Source: Tabrizicola sp. (GTDB taxonomy: Bacteria; Pseudomonadota; Alphaproteobacteria; Rhodobacterales; Rhodobacteraceae). Taken from it: DNA of 64,000 nucleotides. Below are positions 29,491 through 40,295 of the stretch, one piece after another. Positions within the stretch are counted from its first letter, which is position 1; each line of letters opens with the position of its first letter. The notes beneath the pieces were generated by a model. It ran no database searches. It was not told the origin of the DNA and saw nothing but the letters and a program-made list of their open reading frames with translations. Both the position numbers and the translations under genes were made by a program. The stretch covers positions 122,727 to 186,726 of the forward strand of contig NZ_JAUXZE010000071.1 in assembly GCF_030694085.1 (NCBI RefSeq), read 5' to 3'.

Positions 29491-29506
29491 CATACGGCTG
29501 CGTATG
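29491..29506. promoter_or_regulatory. TetR operator site 2
   Basis: CATACG-GCTG-CGTATG repeats the core of site 1, differing only in one spacer base. It ends eight bases before the TetR ATG. Two matching sites on the same helix face suggest cooperative binding and autoregulation. Confidence 0.75.
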
Positions 29507-29514
29507 TTTGCCGC

Positions 29515-30084
29515 ATGGGCAAGGTTGATCCGAGAGAAAAGTTGGGACGCACCGACTGGGTGCTAGCCGCCCTGCGCGCGCTGGTTCACGGCGGGATTGG
29601 CGCCGTGAAGGTCGAGGTCCTTGCCCGCGAGATCGGGGCGACGAAGGGTTCATTCTATTGGCATTTCAAGGATCTCGGCGAACTTCATAAGGTGATGCTT
29701 GAACTTTGGGAAGAGGTTGGGACGCAGCGCATCACGGCGGCAGTGCGCGCGTCAGGACTTGATCCCCGAGGGCAGTTGATGCTTCTGGCCGACATGGTTT
29801 CGGTCCGACCGGGCGAGGCGATCGGCGGAGTCGAGATCGAACCCGCCCTACGCGACTGGGGCCGCAACGACCCCCGCGCCCGCGCCGTGCTTGAACGGGT
29901 AGACCGCCAGCGGCTAGAGGATTTGGCGGGGTTCCTCCGCGCGGTGGGGGTCAGGGAGGGCGAACTGTTGCCAAAGGCGCAACTCATTTATGCCGCAGTG
30001 ATCGGGTTAGAACAGTTGCGGCTGACCACCGGGGCAGAAATGGGGACACCTTTGCGCGACCTGGTGATACGGCTGATCGAGTGA
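29515..30084 (+). CDS. TetR/AcrR-family transcriptional regulator
   Basis: 189 residues. The helix-turn-helix is VEVLAREIGATKGSFYWHFKD, a clear TetR signature; the C-terminal half is a helical ligand domain. The start at 29515 fits the two operator palindromes directly upstream. Divergent from the two-gene membrane-protein operon (29439-28511), which it probably represses. Ligand unknown. Confidence 0.88.
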   Translation: MGKVDPREKLGRTDWVLAALRALVHGGIGAVKVEVLAREIGATKGSFYWHFKDLGELHKVMLELWEEVGTQRITAAVRASGLDPRGQLMLLADMVSVRPGEAIGGVEIEPALRDWGRNDPRARAVLERVDRQRLEDLAGFLRAVGVREGELLPKAQLIYAAVIGLEQLRLTTGAEMGTPLRDLVIRLIE

Positions 30085-30196
30085 TGGGATAGTGCGCGGA
30101 CGAGTGATGGAAGACGAAAGCAGGATTTGGCAACAGGGGATCGGCATCGCGCTTGGGGGTGCGGTGCTGGCGCTGGTCGGGGGCTAGCTCGGCTTT

Positions 30197-30991
30197 GTGC
30201 ACCCGTTGGGCGATTCCCTGTCGGTCGGGCGCGGGATCGCGGCGGCGGCGGTGCTGATCCTGGCGGTCTTCGCCAGTTTTGCGGGGCTGCGGATGGCGGC
30301 CTTCGTGTCGATGCTGCTGGCGCTTCTGACCGGGGCGCAAGTCCTGCTGGCCTACAGTTGGCCAGGGGTGCCAGGTAGCTACACGCTTTACCAGAAGAAC
30401 ATGCTGTATCGGAACACCGAGTTGCCCGCGCTTGAAGCGGACATCCGTGCCGCCGCTGCGCAGATCGTGACGCTGCAAGAGGTCTCGACCCCGAACCAGG
30501 CGATGCTTGCAAATCTGAAGGACATCTATCCGACGCAGCTCCTCTGCCCGGGTGGCAGGGTCGGCGGCCCGGCGATCCTGACACGCCTCGACCCGGTAAA
30601 GGGCACCGCCTTCTGCGGCCCGAACCTGGCCGCGCTGCAGGTCGTCTCGGGCGAAAAGCGGTTCTGGCTGGTCTCGGTCCACCTGCGCTGGCCCTGGCCC
30701 TACCAGCAGGCCGACCATGTCGACCTGCTGCTGCCGATCCTCGACAAGCTGGAGGGTCCAGTTGTGATGGGCGGCGATTTCAACATGGTCCGCTGGGCGA
30801 CGTCCGTGACGCGCCTGGCCGAGATCGTCGGGACCCGCCCGGCGGGGCCGACTTTCGGCAGTTACATCGGCCTGACCAGCCTTTTCCCGCTGCCTATCGA
30901 CCACGTCTTTTCGACCCGCGGCGGCAAGACCGCGGCGCGCCCCGCGCTGGGGTCGGACCATCTTGGCATCCTGGCCGCGGTCGAAATCTGA
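30197..30991 (+). CDS. Endonuclease/exonuclease/phosphatase-family protein, 5' end interrupted by an amber codon
   Basis: 264 residues from GTG 30197: two hydrophobic segments, then an EEP fold with VTLQEVST, SVHLRWPWPYQQ, GGDFNMVRW, DHVFS and the catalytic GSDHLGI. Relatives have one more N-terminal helix. That helix is encoded in frame from ATG 30107 (MEDESRIWQQGIGIAL) but is cut by TAG at 30185-30187, just before LGFVHPLGDSL. The GTG has no good ribosome site. Either a shorter protein is made, the TAG is read through, or the gene is dying. Substrate unknown. Confidence 0.7.
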   Translation: MHPLGDSLSVGRGIAAAAVLILAVFASFAGLRMAAFVSMLLALLTGAQVLLAYSWPGVPGSYTLYQKNMLYRNTELPALEADIRAAAAQIVTLQEVSTPNQAMLANLKDIYPTQLLCPGGRVGGPAILTRLDPVKGTAFCGPNLAALQVVSGEKRFWLVSVHLRWPWPYQQADHVDLLLPILDKLEGPVVMGGDFNMVRWATSVTRLAEIVGTRPAGPTFGSYIGLTSLFPLPIDHVFSTRGGKTAARPALGSDHLGILAAVEI

Positions 30992-31050
30992 GGCGTGGTG
31001 CGTCCGGCTGGCCGGGCCTCCTGAAGCAGGTTTCCAGTTCGGAGGCTTTG

Positions 31051-31262
31051 ATGCGCGCGATCCTGTTTTGCCTGACCCTTGCCACAACAACCCTGGCCGA
31101 GGGCTGGCGCGTGTTGGACGATGCCGGGATCACCTTGGCCCTGTCGGTGCGGGGGCTGCAGTACGAGGACGGCACGACCCAGACCTTCTTCTAAGGTGCC
31201 GGACCTTACATGAGGCCGGGGGCGAGGGCCGATATGGGGACCTTTGATGGCCAGGATGGACA
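31051..31262 (+). pseudogene. Frameshifted remnant of a small exported protein gene
   Basis: ATG 31051 follows GGAGG and encodes a signal peptide (MRAILFCLTLATTTLAEG) and a stretch ending DGTTQTFF, then TAA at 31192. The following bases in a different frame read RTLHEAGGEGRYGDL, which looks like the natural continuation of the same small protein family as I remember it (a TLY-x-GG-x-WG-x-W segment). The shift of frame and early stop indicate decay. Comparison with relatives is from memory, so this is an inference. Confidence 0.5.
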
Positions 31263-31289
31263 TGCGCTGCTGGCGCGCCGTGAAAGCTG

Positions 31290-31372
31290 CTTGTCGTAGA
31301 CTTCGTCACTCTTCGCTTGCGCCGCGCCGGGCTCGTCCGACGAGAAGACGAAGTCGCACGAGGAGGCGCCGG
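31290..31372. repeat. Post-stop inverted repeat, copy A
   Basis: GACTTCGTC at 31299-31307 pairs with GACGAAGTC at 31347-31355. The element ends exactly at the stop codon of the minus-strand dddP gene and resembles the elements at 54565 and 58859, which also abut stop codons. It may act as the dddP terminator. Confidence 0.6.
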
Positions 31373-32707
31373 TCACCCCATCAGCCGCGCGTCGAACGGA
31401 TAGCGCGTCAGCGTCTCGCAGCCGGTTTCGGTGATCAGCACCTGATCCTCCAGCTTGATCGAGAAATCCCCGCCCTCCGGCGACACCAGCGCCTCGACGC
31501 AGAGGACCATCCCCGGCTCCAGCGCCGCATCGAAGGCGCCGGGCATCCAGCCGTCGGGGTAGTGGACATAGGGCCATTCGTCGCAAAGCCCGACGCCGTG
31601 CATCTTGCAGGAATACTTCTGCGCCCAGTATTCCGGGGCAAGCTGGTGGCCCTGCATCACCAGGTCCTCGATGGTCACGCCAGGACGAAGCCGCTCTTTA
31701 TGGTCGGCAATGTGGTCAAGCGCGTGGTGGAAGGCCGAGACCATCGCGTTCGAGGGTCGGGCATCGCCGACCCACCAGGTCCGGCTGATGTCGATGCAGA
31801 AGCCGTAGGCGCCGATCAGGTCGGTGTCGAAAGCCACGATCTCGTTCGGCTGCACCAGCCGCGGCCCACATTCCTGGAACCAGGGGTTCGTCCGGGGACC
31901 CGAGGCGAGCAAGCGCGTCTCGATCCACTCCCCCCCGCGCCGGATATTGGCGGCATGGAGTTCCGCCCAGATTGCATCCTCGGACACCTTGCCGGACGGC
32001 ACATTCGCTCGGGTGAAAGCCTCCATCTCGGCAATCCCGGCCTCGCAGGCGACATGAGCGCAGCGCATCGCCAGGATCTCGTCCGGCGTCTTCACCGCGC
32101 GAACGCGTTCGGTGACCTCTTCGCCTTCCTCGACAGTGAAGCCGATGGCCTCCAGCGCCCGCAGCCCGTGGACCATGATCTTGTCCACCGCCAGCCGCCG
32201 GTTGGTCCCGGCATGTTCCCGCATCACTTCGTCCACCTGCGCGGCAAAGCCCTGCGCCGCCTGCTGTCCCCGGTCGCCGGTCGAGTTGTAAAAGAACGTC
32301 GCGCCCGAGCGCAGCTCCTTCACCAGCGGGTTGAAGGTCACGAGGAAGGGCGAGTTCTTGTACTCCCACATCACCATGTGGCCATTGGCGCAGAGAAGGC
32401 AGGCCCGGAACGGGTTGTGCGTGTTCCACAGCTGCATGTTGGTCGTGTCGGTCGCGTAGCGGATGTTCAGGGGGTCGAACATCAACAAGCCGCCATAGTC
32501 CCGCGCGACCAGCCCCGCCGTCAGCTTGCGCCACCGATCCTCGCGCATCCGGGACAGGTTCGGCAGCGTCAGCCCCGCCGCCGCCCATTCCCCGAACGCC
32601 AGCTGAGTTGGCCCGATTTCGACCCGGTCATTGTCGTTCGGCGTCCCGTCCGCCAGCGCAGTGCCGCGCGTGGGGTCGATCTTCCGGCGGTCGCGCTGAT
32701 AGTCCAT
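31373..32707 (-). CDS. dddP: DddP-type dimethylsulfoniopropionate lyase (M24 peptidase fold)
   Basis: 444 residues. DddP cleaves DMSP to dimethylsulfide and acrylate using an iron centre in a pita-bread (M24) fold. The metal ligands and base known from the Ruegeria enzyme are all present at positions one lower: Asp294 and Asp296 (FDTD), Asp306 (CID), His370 (MHGVG), Glu405 (CVEAL), Glu420 (KLEDQ) and catalytic Asp376 (LCDEW). Long stretches such as DYGGLLMFDPLNIRYATD are typical DddP. Start at 32707 follows GAGAGGA. Divergent from a DUF3445 operon. Activity on DMSP is expected but not proved here. Confidence 0.93.
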   Translation of the reverse strand: MDYQRDRRKIDPTRGTALADGTPNDNDRVEIGPTQLAFGEWAAAGLTLPNLSRMREDRWRKLTAGLVARDYGGLLMFDPLNIRYATDTTNMQLWNTHNPFRACLLCANGHMVMWEYKNSPFLVTFNPLVKELRSGATFFYNSTGDRGQQAAQGFAAQVDEVMREHAGTNRRLAVDKIMVHGLRALEAIGFTVEEGEEVTERVRAVKTPDEILAMRCAHVACEAGIAEMEAFTRANVPSGKVSEDAIWAELHAANIRRGGEWIETRLLASGPRTNPWFQECGPRLVQPNEIVAFDTDLIGAYGFCIDISRTWWVGDARPSNAMVSAFHHALDHIADHKERLRPGVTIEDLVMQGHQLAPEYWAQKYSCKMHGVGLCDEWPYVHYPDGWMPGAFDAALEPGMVLCVEALVSPEGGDFSIKLEDQVLITETGCETLTRYPFDARLMG

Positions 32708-32828
32708 GTGGTCCTCTCGTTTGCGCCACACTGCCCCGGCGGCAAGGCCCCGCCTAAGCCAGTCGCGACGTGCACTGGTCGCAAATGTGTTGGTTGCAGC
32801 GGCTCGCGCCCCATGCTCAAAGACGGCC

Positions 32829-33626
32829 ATGCCCGATCCGATGCAAAACGCCCCGATCCTGCAGGACCGCCTGCCGCATCTGCCCTGGATCGACCCGCGC
32901 ACCCGGCGTCTGCCGGGCATCCTGCCGGTCGAGGGCCGCGACTGGCTGCGCCTGGACGAGGCCTACGCCCCCCAGATGGCGCTGCGCGACCGGCTGATTG
33001 CAGAGCAGCCCAAGGTCGTCCACGCCCTTCTTCCCCAGGCCCGCCCTGCTGCCGCAGAGCTTTACGCCGCCATCCTTGACTGGCTGCGCCAGGCCCCCGG
33101 CTTCAGCTTCGGCCCCGGCCGCATCACGCGTCCCGACGGCACCCCTGTCCCGCTGGACCCGACGCGGCCGCTTCTTACCCTTGGCCGGTTGGTTCAAGAG
33201 GACCTCTGCCTGATGGAGCGCACCGGCGAGGAATACGTGCTGACCGGCGGTATTCTCTGTTTCCCCGCCAGCTGGTCGCTAGCCCAGAAGCTTGGACGTC
33301 CGCTGACCGGCATCCACAACCCGGTCCCGGTCTACGATGCCGACCTTGCACGACGCGTCGCACGGCTTTTCGATGCGATCCGGCCCGAGCAGCCCTTGTG
33401 GCGGATGAACTACCTGACCTACGACGATTTCGTGCTGCACCAGCCCAGGGTCGAGGGCGAAAAGCGCCCGCAGCCCAGGGGCCACGTCTTCATCCGCTGC
33501 GAACGCCAGTGCCTTCTGCGCCTGCCCGTCACCAGGGCCGTGGTCTTCACCATCCACACCTATGTCGTCGACGCCGCCTCGGTGACGCCGGAAGACCTTG
33601 CCGCCCTGCGCGAGGCCGTGCATTGA
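32829..33626 (+). CDS. DUF3445 protein, heme-dependent oxidative N-demethylase-like
   Basis: 265 residues of the DUF3445 family, whose characterised relative is the heme subunit of an oxidative N-demethylase acting on dimethylamine. Conserved features visible are LVQEDLCLMER, FPASWSLAQKLG, IHNPVPVYD and the C-terminal VFTIHTYVVD. Other subunits of that enzyme are not adjacent, so this is probably a stand-alone member. Start ATG 32829, with ATG 32841 possible. It shares its stop with the TTG start of the reductase gene and diverges from dddP, which may point to methylated-compound use. Confidence 0.82.
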   Translation: MPDPMQNAPILQDRLPHLPWIDPRTRRLPGILPVEGRDWLRLDEAYAPQMALRDRLIAEQPKVVHALLPQARPAAAELYAAILDWLRQAPGFSFGPGRITRPDGTPVPLDPTRPLLTLGRLVQEDLCLMERTGEEYVLTGGILCFPASWSLAQKLGRPLTGIHNPVPVYDADLARRVARLFDAIRPEQPLWRMNYLTYDDFVLHQPRVEGEKRPQPRGHVFIRCERQCLLRLPVTRAVVFTIHTYVVDAASVTPEDLAALREAVH

Positions 33627-34246
33627 CCCGCTGTCTTCTGGTCCTTGCACATCCGCTGGGCGACAGCCTGAACGCTCGGCTTGCCAGCACGGTCGAGGCG
33701 CTGGCCCGCGATCAGGGCTGGCAGGTCACCCGGCGCGACCTTTACGCGCAAGGCTTCGACCCCCGCCTTACCCCCGCCGAGCGTGCGGGCTACTACGCAA
33801 CACCTGCCGCCATGCTGGCCGCCACGCTGGCCGAAGAAAAGCAGGAGCTGGCCCAGACCCAGGTCCTGATCCTGGTCTTTCCGACCTGGTGGTTCGGCTT
33901 TCCGGCGATCCTGAAGGGCTGGTTCGACCGGGTCTGGACCCCGGGCACCGCCTTCGACCATTCCCCCGGCTTCGGCCCGATGCTGCCGCGCCTTGACGCT
34001 TTGCACGAGGTGCTGGCCGTGACGACGATGGGCGCGCCCGCCTGGATCGACTGGCTGGTCCTGCGCCGCCCCCTGCGCCGGATCCTCGCGCTTGCGATCC
34101 TGAAACCCTGCGCGCCGAAAGCCCGGCTGACCTGGCGCGCGCTTCATTCTGCCGAGGCGGTGCCCGAGCCCCGCATCGCCAGGCTGGAAGCCACGCTGGC
34201 CTCCGACCTCACCCGACTGAAACGGAGACTGACATGCCCGGACTGA
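33623..34246 (+). CDS. Flavodoxin-fold NAD(P)H quinone reductase (KefF/MdaB-like)
   Basis: 207 residues. The N-terminal strand and loop LLVLAHPLGDSLNARL binds FMN phosphate, and LVFPTWWFGFPAILKGWFDRV is the family's hallmark. Such enzymes transfer two electrons from NAD(P)H to quinones. No ATG fits; the TTG at 33623 overlaps the upstream stop (TTGA) and gives the expected N-terminus, so it is the likely start. The end overlaps the esterase gene by 13 bases. Confidence 0.86.
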   Translation: MTRCLLVLAHPLGDSLNARLASTVEALARDQGWQVTRRDLYAQGFDPRLTPAERAGYYATPAAMLAATLAEEKQELAQTQVLILVFPTWWFGFPAILKGWFDRVWTPGTAFDHSPGFGPMLPRLDALHEVLAVTTMGAPAWIDWLVLRRPLRRILALAILKPCAPKARLTWRALHSAEAVPEPRIARLEATLASDLTRLKRRLTCPD

Positions 34247-35109
34247 TCCGCCGTACCCTGCTGATCGGCGGGGCCGCCGCCGTGGCCGCCGGAGGCATTG
34301 CCTGGTGGCGGCGCGGCCAGGGCGCAACCGAGATCGCCTATGGCGCCGACCCGCGTCAGGTGATGGACGTGACCCTGCCCGCGGGCAGCGGCCCGCATCC
34401 GGTGCTGCTGATGATCCACGGCGGCGCCTTCAAGGTCGGCGACAAGTCCGAGATGACGATCTGGCCCGAACTGACCCAGGCGGGGATTGCCGTCGTGCGG
34501 ATCAACTACCGCCTGTCCGGTGCCGCGAAATGGCCGGCCCAGGGCGAAGATTGCCTGGCCGCCGTCGTCCACCTGCAACGCGAAGGCATGGCCTTGGGCC
34601 TTGATCCGGCCCGGCTGGTGCTACTTGGCCAGTCGGCGGGCGCCTTCCTTGCCGTCTCGACCGCGCTCAGCCTGGTCGAAGTCGGGCTTCGTCCGCGCGG
34701 CGTGGTAAGCCTTTTCGGCCCGATGGATTTCTCGACGATGGATCAGGACATGGCGACACTGGGCCGGACCCCGGCGATGGGGGCGACCGATCCCGCCGAC
34801 AGCGCGGAAAGCGAGCTCCTCGGCTATGCCGTCGGCGAGAACCGCGCCGCCGCCCGAGCGGTGGGGCCGGTCGGTCGGCTCTCCCGGCTGCAAGAGCCGC
34901 TGCCGCCGATCCTGATCCGACACGGCGACGCCGACCCCTTGATCGCTGACTTGCAGGCCAAGCGCCTGCGCGAAGCCTGGATCGCGGCTGATCCGCAGGC
35001 CGAGGTCGACTACAAGCTCGTCCCTGGCGCAGGCCACGGCGGTGAACTCTTTGAAACGGACCCGGTCAAGGCCGAGGTCCTTGCCTTCCTGCAGAAGACG
35101 CTCGGCTAA
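34234..35109 (+). CDS. Alpha/beta hydrolase (esterase/lipase, hormone-sensitive lipase-like)
   Basis: 291 residues. An N-terminal membrane-anchor or signal-like helix (RRTLLIGGAAAVAAGGIAW) precedes an alpha/beta hydrolase fold with oxyanion HGGAF, nucleophile elbow GQSAG, Asp in HGDADP and His in GAGHGGE. The RR before the hydrophobic stretch hints at Tat export or anchoring. Third gene of the DUF3445-reductase-esterase operon. Natural ester unknown. Confidence 0.87.
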   Translation: MPGLIRRTLLIGGAAAVAAGGIAWWRRGQGATEIAYGADPRQVMDVTLPAGSGPHPVLLMIHGGAFKVGDKSEMTIWPELTQAGIAVVRINYRLSGAAKWPAQGEDCLAAVVHLQREGMALGLDPARLVLLGQSAGAFLAVSTALSLVEVGLRPRGVVSLFGPMDFSTMDQDMATLGRTPAMGATDPADSAESELLGYAVGENRAAARAVGPVGRLSRLQEPLPPILIRHGDADPLIADLQAKRLREAWIAADPQAEVDYKLVPGAGHGGELFETDPVKAEVLAFLQKTLG

Positions 35110-35130
35110 TCCAGATTCCTTCGGCAAAGG

Positions 35131-35245
35131 CCTTTCACCTGGCACCAAGTATCCCCGCCGGAGGCTCTCCGAGCGGCCTTGCGTCCTTCACGCAAGACCG
35201 CGAGACAAAAGACCTGCGCGAAGCGCTCAATTCGAAAATCCGCCG
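35131..35245 (-). repeat. Structured dispersed element, copy 2
   Basis: Read on the minus strand, it carries a conserved left part (ATTGAGCGC, then TTTTGTCTCGC), a hairpin with stem GGTCTTGCGT and loop GAAGG, and the conserved right part GCCTCCGGCGGGGATA ending CAGGTGAAAGG. It matches 55197-55315 along its length, but the stem sequence differs while the pairing is kept. It lies between the convergent ends of the esterase and the 35277 gene. Confidence 0.75.
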
Positions 35246-35276
35246 GTCGAAATCCGCCGACACTCACAGGGATTGG

Positions 35277-35993
35277 TCAGTCGTCAGCCCCGATTTGCCG
35301 CAGATCCCGGCCCGCGGCCCAAAGCCATACCCCCCGCCCCAGGCCGTAGGGCAGGGCAAGAAGCACGGTGGCCCAGCCGATCGCATAGCCCGAGACCTGG
35401 ATCGCGCCTTCAGCCACCGGTCCCGGCGGGGCAGGGGGCTGGTCCGGCTCTGGCACGGGGTCGCGCATCGGCCCCGCCCCGATTTCGCTGCGGATCGACG
35501 CAAGGGGGTCATCCCCCGGCGGCAGAAGCTTCGGCTCGGGCAGGACAACAGGTGCGACCGCGCCCGGAGCCAGGGCGGGCGCAAGTTCGGAAGGCTCAGG
35601 CGGGGTGGGGCTGGCCGCGTCCCAAAGATGCGGCTGAATCTCCGCGACCAGCGCATTGCCGCGGCGCACGTCGGGGTCCGCCGTGGCGCTGGCATGCGAC
35701 AGAGTGGCCGCCAGGGTCTTGACCCAGCCCGCAACCCGCAGGTGCGAGGGCACAAAGCGCGACGCGCGACCCAGCTTTTCCGCCGGGATGCGTCTCTGGC
35801 CGTCCTTCACGTCGATCGCCACCGCCCGCAACCGCCGGGCCGCCCAGGCGTGGATCGGGGCCACTCCCTGCCGCGCAAGGTACAGGCCCGCCCGCCCCAG
35901 CGCGCGCAGGTCGAAGGGCGGCCGCTGCCCACCCGAGGCCCAGATTTCCGGGCGGCCCGCGCCCGGCTTCTTGCGCGAAGGGTCTTTCGCCAT
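35277..35993 (-). CDS. Hypothetical protein with C-terminal membrane helix
   Basis: 238 residues from ATG 35993. The N-terminal half is basic with helical segments (LRALGRAGLYLARQGVAPIH); the middle (about 120-190) is Pro/Ala-rich and low-complexity; a single hydrophobic helix lies near 208-228. No enzyme motif or named family is recognised. The layout suggests a cytosolic basic domain linked to the membrane. The frame is open further upstream but overlaps the glnA terminator and is not used. Confidence 0.6.
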   Translation of the reverse strand: MAKDPSRKKPGAGRPEIWASGGQRPPFDLRALGRAGLYLARQGVAPIHAWAARRLRAVAIDVKDGQRRIPAEKLGRASRFVPSHLRVAGWVKTLAATLSHASATADPDVRRGNALVAEIQPHLWDAASPTPPEPSELAPALAPGAVAPVVLPEPKLLPPGDDPLASIRSEIGAGPMRDPVPEPDQPPAPPGPVAEGAIQVSGYAIGWATVLLALPYGLGRGVWLWAAGRDLRQIGADD

Positions 35994-36125
35994 GCCTGTT
36001 CCGTCCCTGTCTTCGGCCAAGGCTATCTGTGCGCCACATACTTTCCAAGACGTTAATGTCCAAGGTTCAAGGTAAGTAATTTCAGGAGCTTGGGCGATCT
36101 GCCCTGCGTGGACATCCATGAAAAA

Positions 36126-36143
36126 GGGCGCCCGAAGGCGCCC
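36126..36143 (-). terminator. Intrinsic terminator of glnA
   Basis: On the minus strand a 7-bp stem GGGCGCC with a TTCG tetraloop is followed by five T. TTCG is a very stable loop. It lies about 45 bases past the glnA stop. Confidence 0.88.
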
Positions 36144-36159
36144 TCTTGGTCCAGGCCAG

Positions 36160-36182
36160 GTAGGGTGGGCCATCGGCCCACC
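36160..36182. repeat. Dispersed palindromic repeat, GTAGGGTGGG family, short copy 3
   Basis: GTAGGGTGGGCC-ATC-GGCCCACC: outer arms match copy 1 but the inner GCGC section is absent. It lies between the glnA stop (36188) and its terminator. Confidence 0.75.
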
Positions 36183-36187
36183 GCCCC

Positions 36188-37597
36188 TCAGCAGGAATAG
36201 TACATCTGGTACTCGACCGGGTGGGGGGTGTGCTCGTAGGCATAGACCTCCTCCCACTTCAGCGCCATGTAGGCCTCCAGTTGGTCGCGGTCGAACACGT
36301 CGCCCGCCAGGAGGAAGTCCATGTCCTTCTCCAGCTCTTCCAGAGCCTCCCGCAGCGAGCCGCAGACGGTCGGAATTTCGGCCAGTTCTTCGGGCGGCAG
36401 ATCGTAGAGGTCCTTGTCCGAAGCCGGACCCGGGTCGATCTTGTTCTTGATGCCGTCAAGGCCGGCCATCAGCAGCGCCGCGAAAGCCAGGTAGGGGTTC
36501 GCCGACGGATCGGGGAAACGGGCCTCGACACGCTTGGCCTTCGGCGATTCCGTCCACGGAATACGGACGCAGCCCGACCGGTTGCGGGCCGAATACGCGC
36601 GCAGGACCGGGGCTTCAAAGCCCGGGATCAGGCGCTTGTAGCTGTTAGTGCCGGGGTTGGTCAGCGCGTTCAGGGCCTTGGCATGCTTCAGGATGCCGCC
36701 GATGAACCACAGGGCCTCCTGCGACAGGTCGGCATACTTGTCGCCCGCGAACAGCGGCTTGCCGCCCTTCCAGATCGACATGTTGACGTGCATCCCCGAG
36801 CCGTTGTCGCCCTTCATGGGCTTCGGCATGAAGGTCACGGTCTTTCCGTAGGCGTGCGCCACGTTGTGGATCACATACTTGTACTTCTGGATGTTGTCGG
36901 CCTGTTCGACCAGACCGCCGAAAATCATCCCAAGCTCGTGCTGGCAGGTCGCGACCTCGTGGTGGTGCTTGTCGACCTTGATGCCCATCCGCTTCATGGT
37001 GGACAGCATCTCGCCCCGGATGTCCTGGGCCTCGTCGATCGGGTTCACCGGGAAGTAGCCGCCCTTGTGGCCCGCGCGGTGGCCGTAGTTGCCGCCTTCG
37101 GTCACGGTGTCGGTGTTCCAGGCGGCGGCTTCGGCGTCGATCTCGTAGGCGACCTTGCGCGGGGTGACCGAGTAGCGCACGTCGTCGAAGAGGAAGAACT
37201 CGGCTTCCGGCCCGAAATAGGCCGCGTCACCGATGCCCGAGGACTTGAGGTATGCCTCGGCCTTCAGCGCGATCTGGCGCGGGCAGCGGGCATAGGCCTC
37301 GCCCGTATCTGGCTCGACCACGTTGCAGTGCACGCACATGGTCTTTTCGGCGTAGAACGGGTCGATGTAGACCGAGGACGCATCGGGCATCAGCTTCATG
37401 TCGGACTGGTCGATCGACTTCCAGCCCGCGATCGACGAGCCGTCGAACATGAAGCCTTCCTCGAAGAAATCCTCGTCCACAAGGTCGGCCACCAGCGTCA
37501 CGTGCTGGAGCTTGCCCTTGGGGTCGGTGAAGCGGATGTCGACGTATTCGACGTCCTCGTCCTTCATCAGTGTCAGAGCCTTGGCAACGGCGCTCAT
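36188..37597 (-). CDS. glnA: Type I glutamine synthetase
   Basis: 469 residues. Makes glutamine from glutamate, ammonia and ATP; a cytosolic dodecamer. Family blocks present: [19 protein letters not shown], the ATP-binding [16 protein letters not shown] and the adenylylation loop near [16 protein letters not shown] and DLYDLPPEE with the tyrosine. The adenylylation Tyr indicates GlnE control. Start at 37597 with GAAAGG upstream. Follows glnB by 48 bases, the normal alphaproteobacterial glnBA operon, and ends in a TTCG-loop terminator. Confidence 0.98.
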   Translation of the reverse strand: MSAVAKALTLMKDEDVEYVDIRFTDPKGKLQHVTLVADLVDEDFFEEGFMFDGSSIAGWKSIDQSDMKLMPDASSVYIDPFYAEKTMCVHCNVVEPDTGEAYARCPRQIALKAEAYLKSSGIGDAAYFGPEAEFFLFDDVRYSVTPRKVAYEIDAEAAAWNTDTVTEGGNYGHRAGHKGGYFPVNPIDEAQDIRGEMLSTMKRMGIKVDKHHHEVATCQHELGMIFGGLVEQADNIQKYKYVIHNVAHAYGKTVTFMPKPMKGDNGSGMHVNMSIWKGGKPLFAGDKYADLSQEALWFIGGILKHAKALNALTNPGTNSYKRLIPGFEAPVLRAYSARNRSGCVRIPWTESPKAKRVEARFPDPSANPYLAFAALLMAGLDGIKNKIDPGPASDKDLYDLPPEELAEIPTVCGSLREALEELEKDMDFLLAGDVFDRDQLEAYMALKWEEVYAYEHTPHPVEYQMYYSC

Positions 37598-37645
37598 CTG
37601 ACTGCCTTTCGGTTTGGGGTTGATGGTTAGGCCCAGAGAGCCGGT

Positions 37646-39834
<2,189 letters not shown>

Positions 39835-39838
<4 letters not shown>

Positions 39839-39860
39839 GGTGGTCGATTCGCCCACCTTC
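39835..39860. repeat. Dispersed palindromic repeat, GTAGGGTGGG family, copy 4
   Basis: GTAGGGTGG then CCCACC nine bases later. The TAG of this repeat is the stop codon of the NAD(P)HX repair gene. It also abuts the 3' end of the convergent Lrp gene (39864). Confidence 0.7.
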
Positions 39861-39863
39861 CGG

Positions 39864-40295
39864 TCAAACAGCGCGGTCGATCTTGGTGGACAAATGGATC
39901 AGGCTTTCCGAAGCCCTGACCCCGGTCATCGCGCCGATCTGGTCCAGCACCGAATCGAGGACCTGGGTGTTGGGGCAGGCGACCTGCACCAGAAAGTCGA
40001 AGCGGCCAGAGGTGGTGAAGACCCGTTCGATCTCGGCAATCGACCGCAAACGGGCCAGAACCGCCGCCTGCGAGCGGGGTTCGATGGTCAGCAGGACCGA
40101 GGCCCGCAGCCGCCCCTCCCGCGCGGCCTCACCCAGTTTCAGGGTGTAGCCGGCGATCACGCCGGAGGTCTCCAACCGCTCCAGCCGCGCCTGAATCGTG
40201 GACCGCGCGACCTTCAACCGGCGCGATAACGTGGCCACCGAAACCCGCGCGTCGGCGGAGAGAAGCCCAATGATGTTGCGATCAAGTTCGTCCAT
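39864..40295 (-). CDS. Lrp/AsnC-family transcriptional regulator
   Basis: 143 residues. N-terminal winged helix (LDRNIIGLLSADARVSVATL, RRLKVARSTIQARLERLE) and C-terminal RAM ligand domain (ASVLLTIEPRSQ to TSGRFDFLVQV). Such regulators sense amino acids and act on nearby genes. It diverges from the ornithine decarboxylase gene with a comparatively AT-rich 215-base space between starts, so control of decarboxylation by ornithine, arginine or lysine is a reasonable inference. Confidence 0.9.
   Translation of the reverse strand: MDELDRNIIGLLSADARVSVATLSRRLKVARSTIQARLERLETSGVIAGYTLKLGEAAREGRLRASVLLTIEPRSQAAVLARLRSIAEIERVFTTSGRFDFLVQVACPNTQVLDSVLDQIGAMTGVRASESLIHLSTKIDRAV

Noticed and set aside
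36221..37630. A 469-codon plus-strand open frame opposite glnA
   Set aside because: Antisense shadow of a strongly conserved gene; no recognisable protein.
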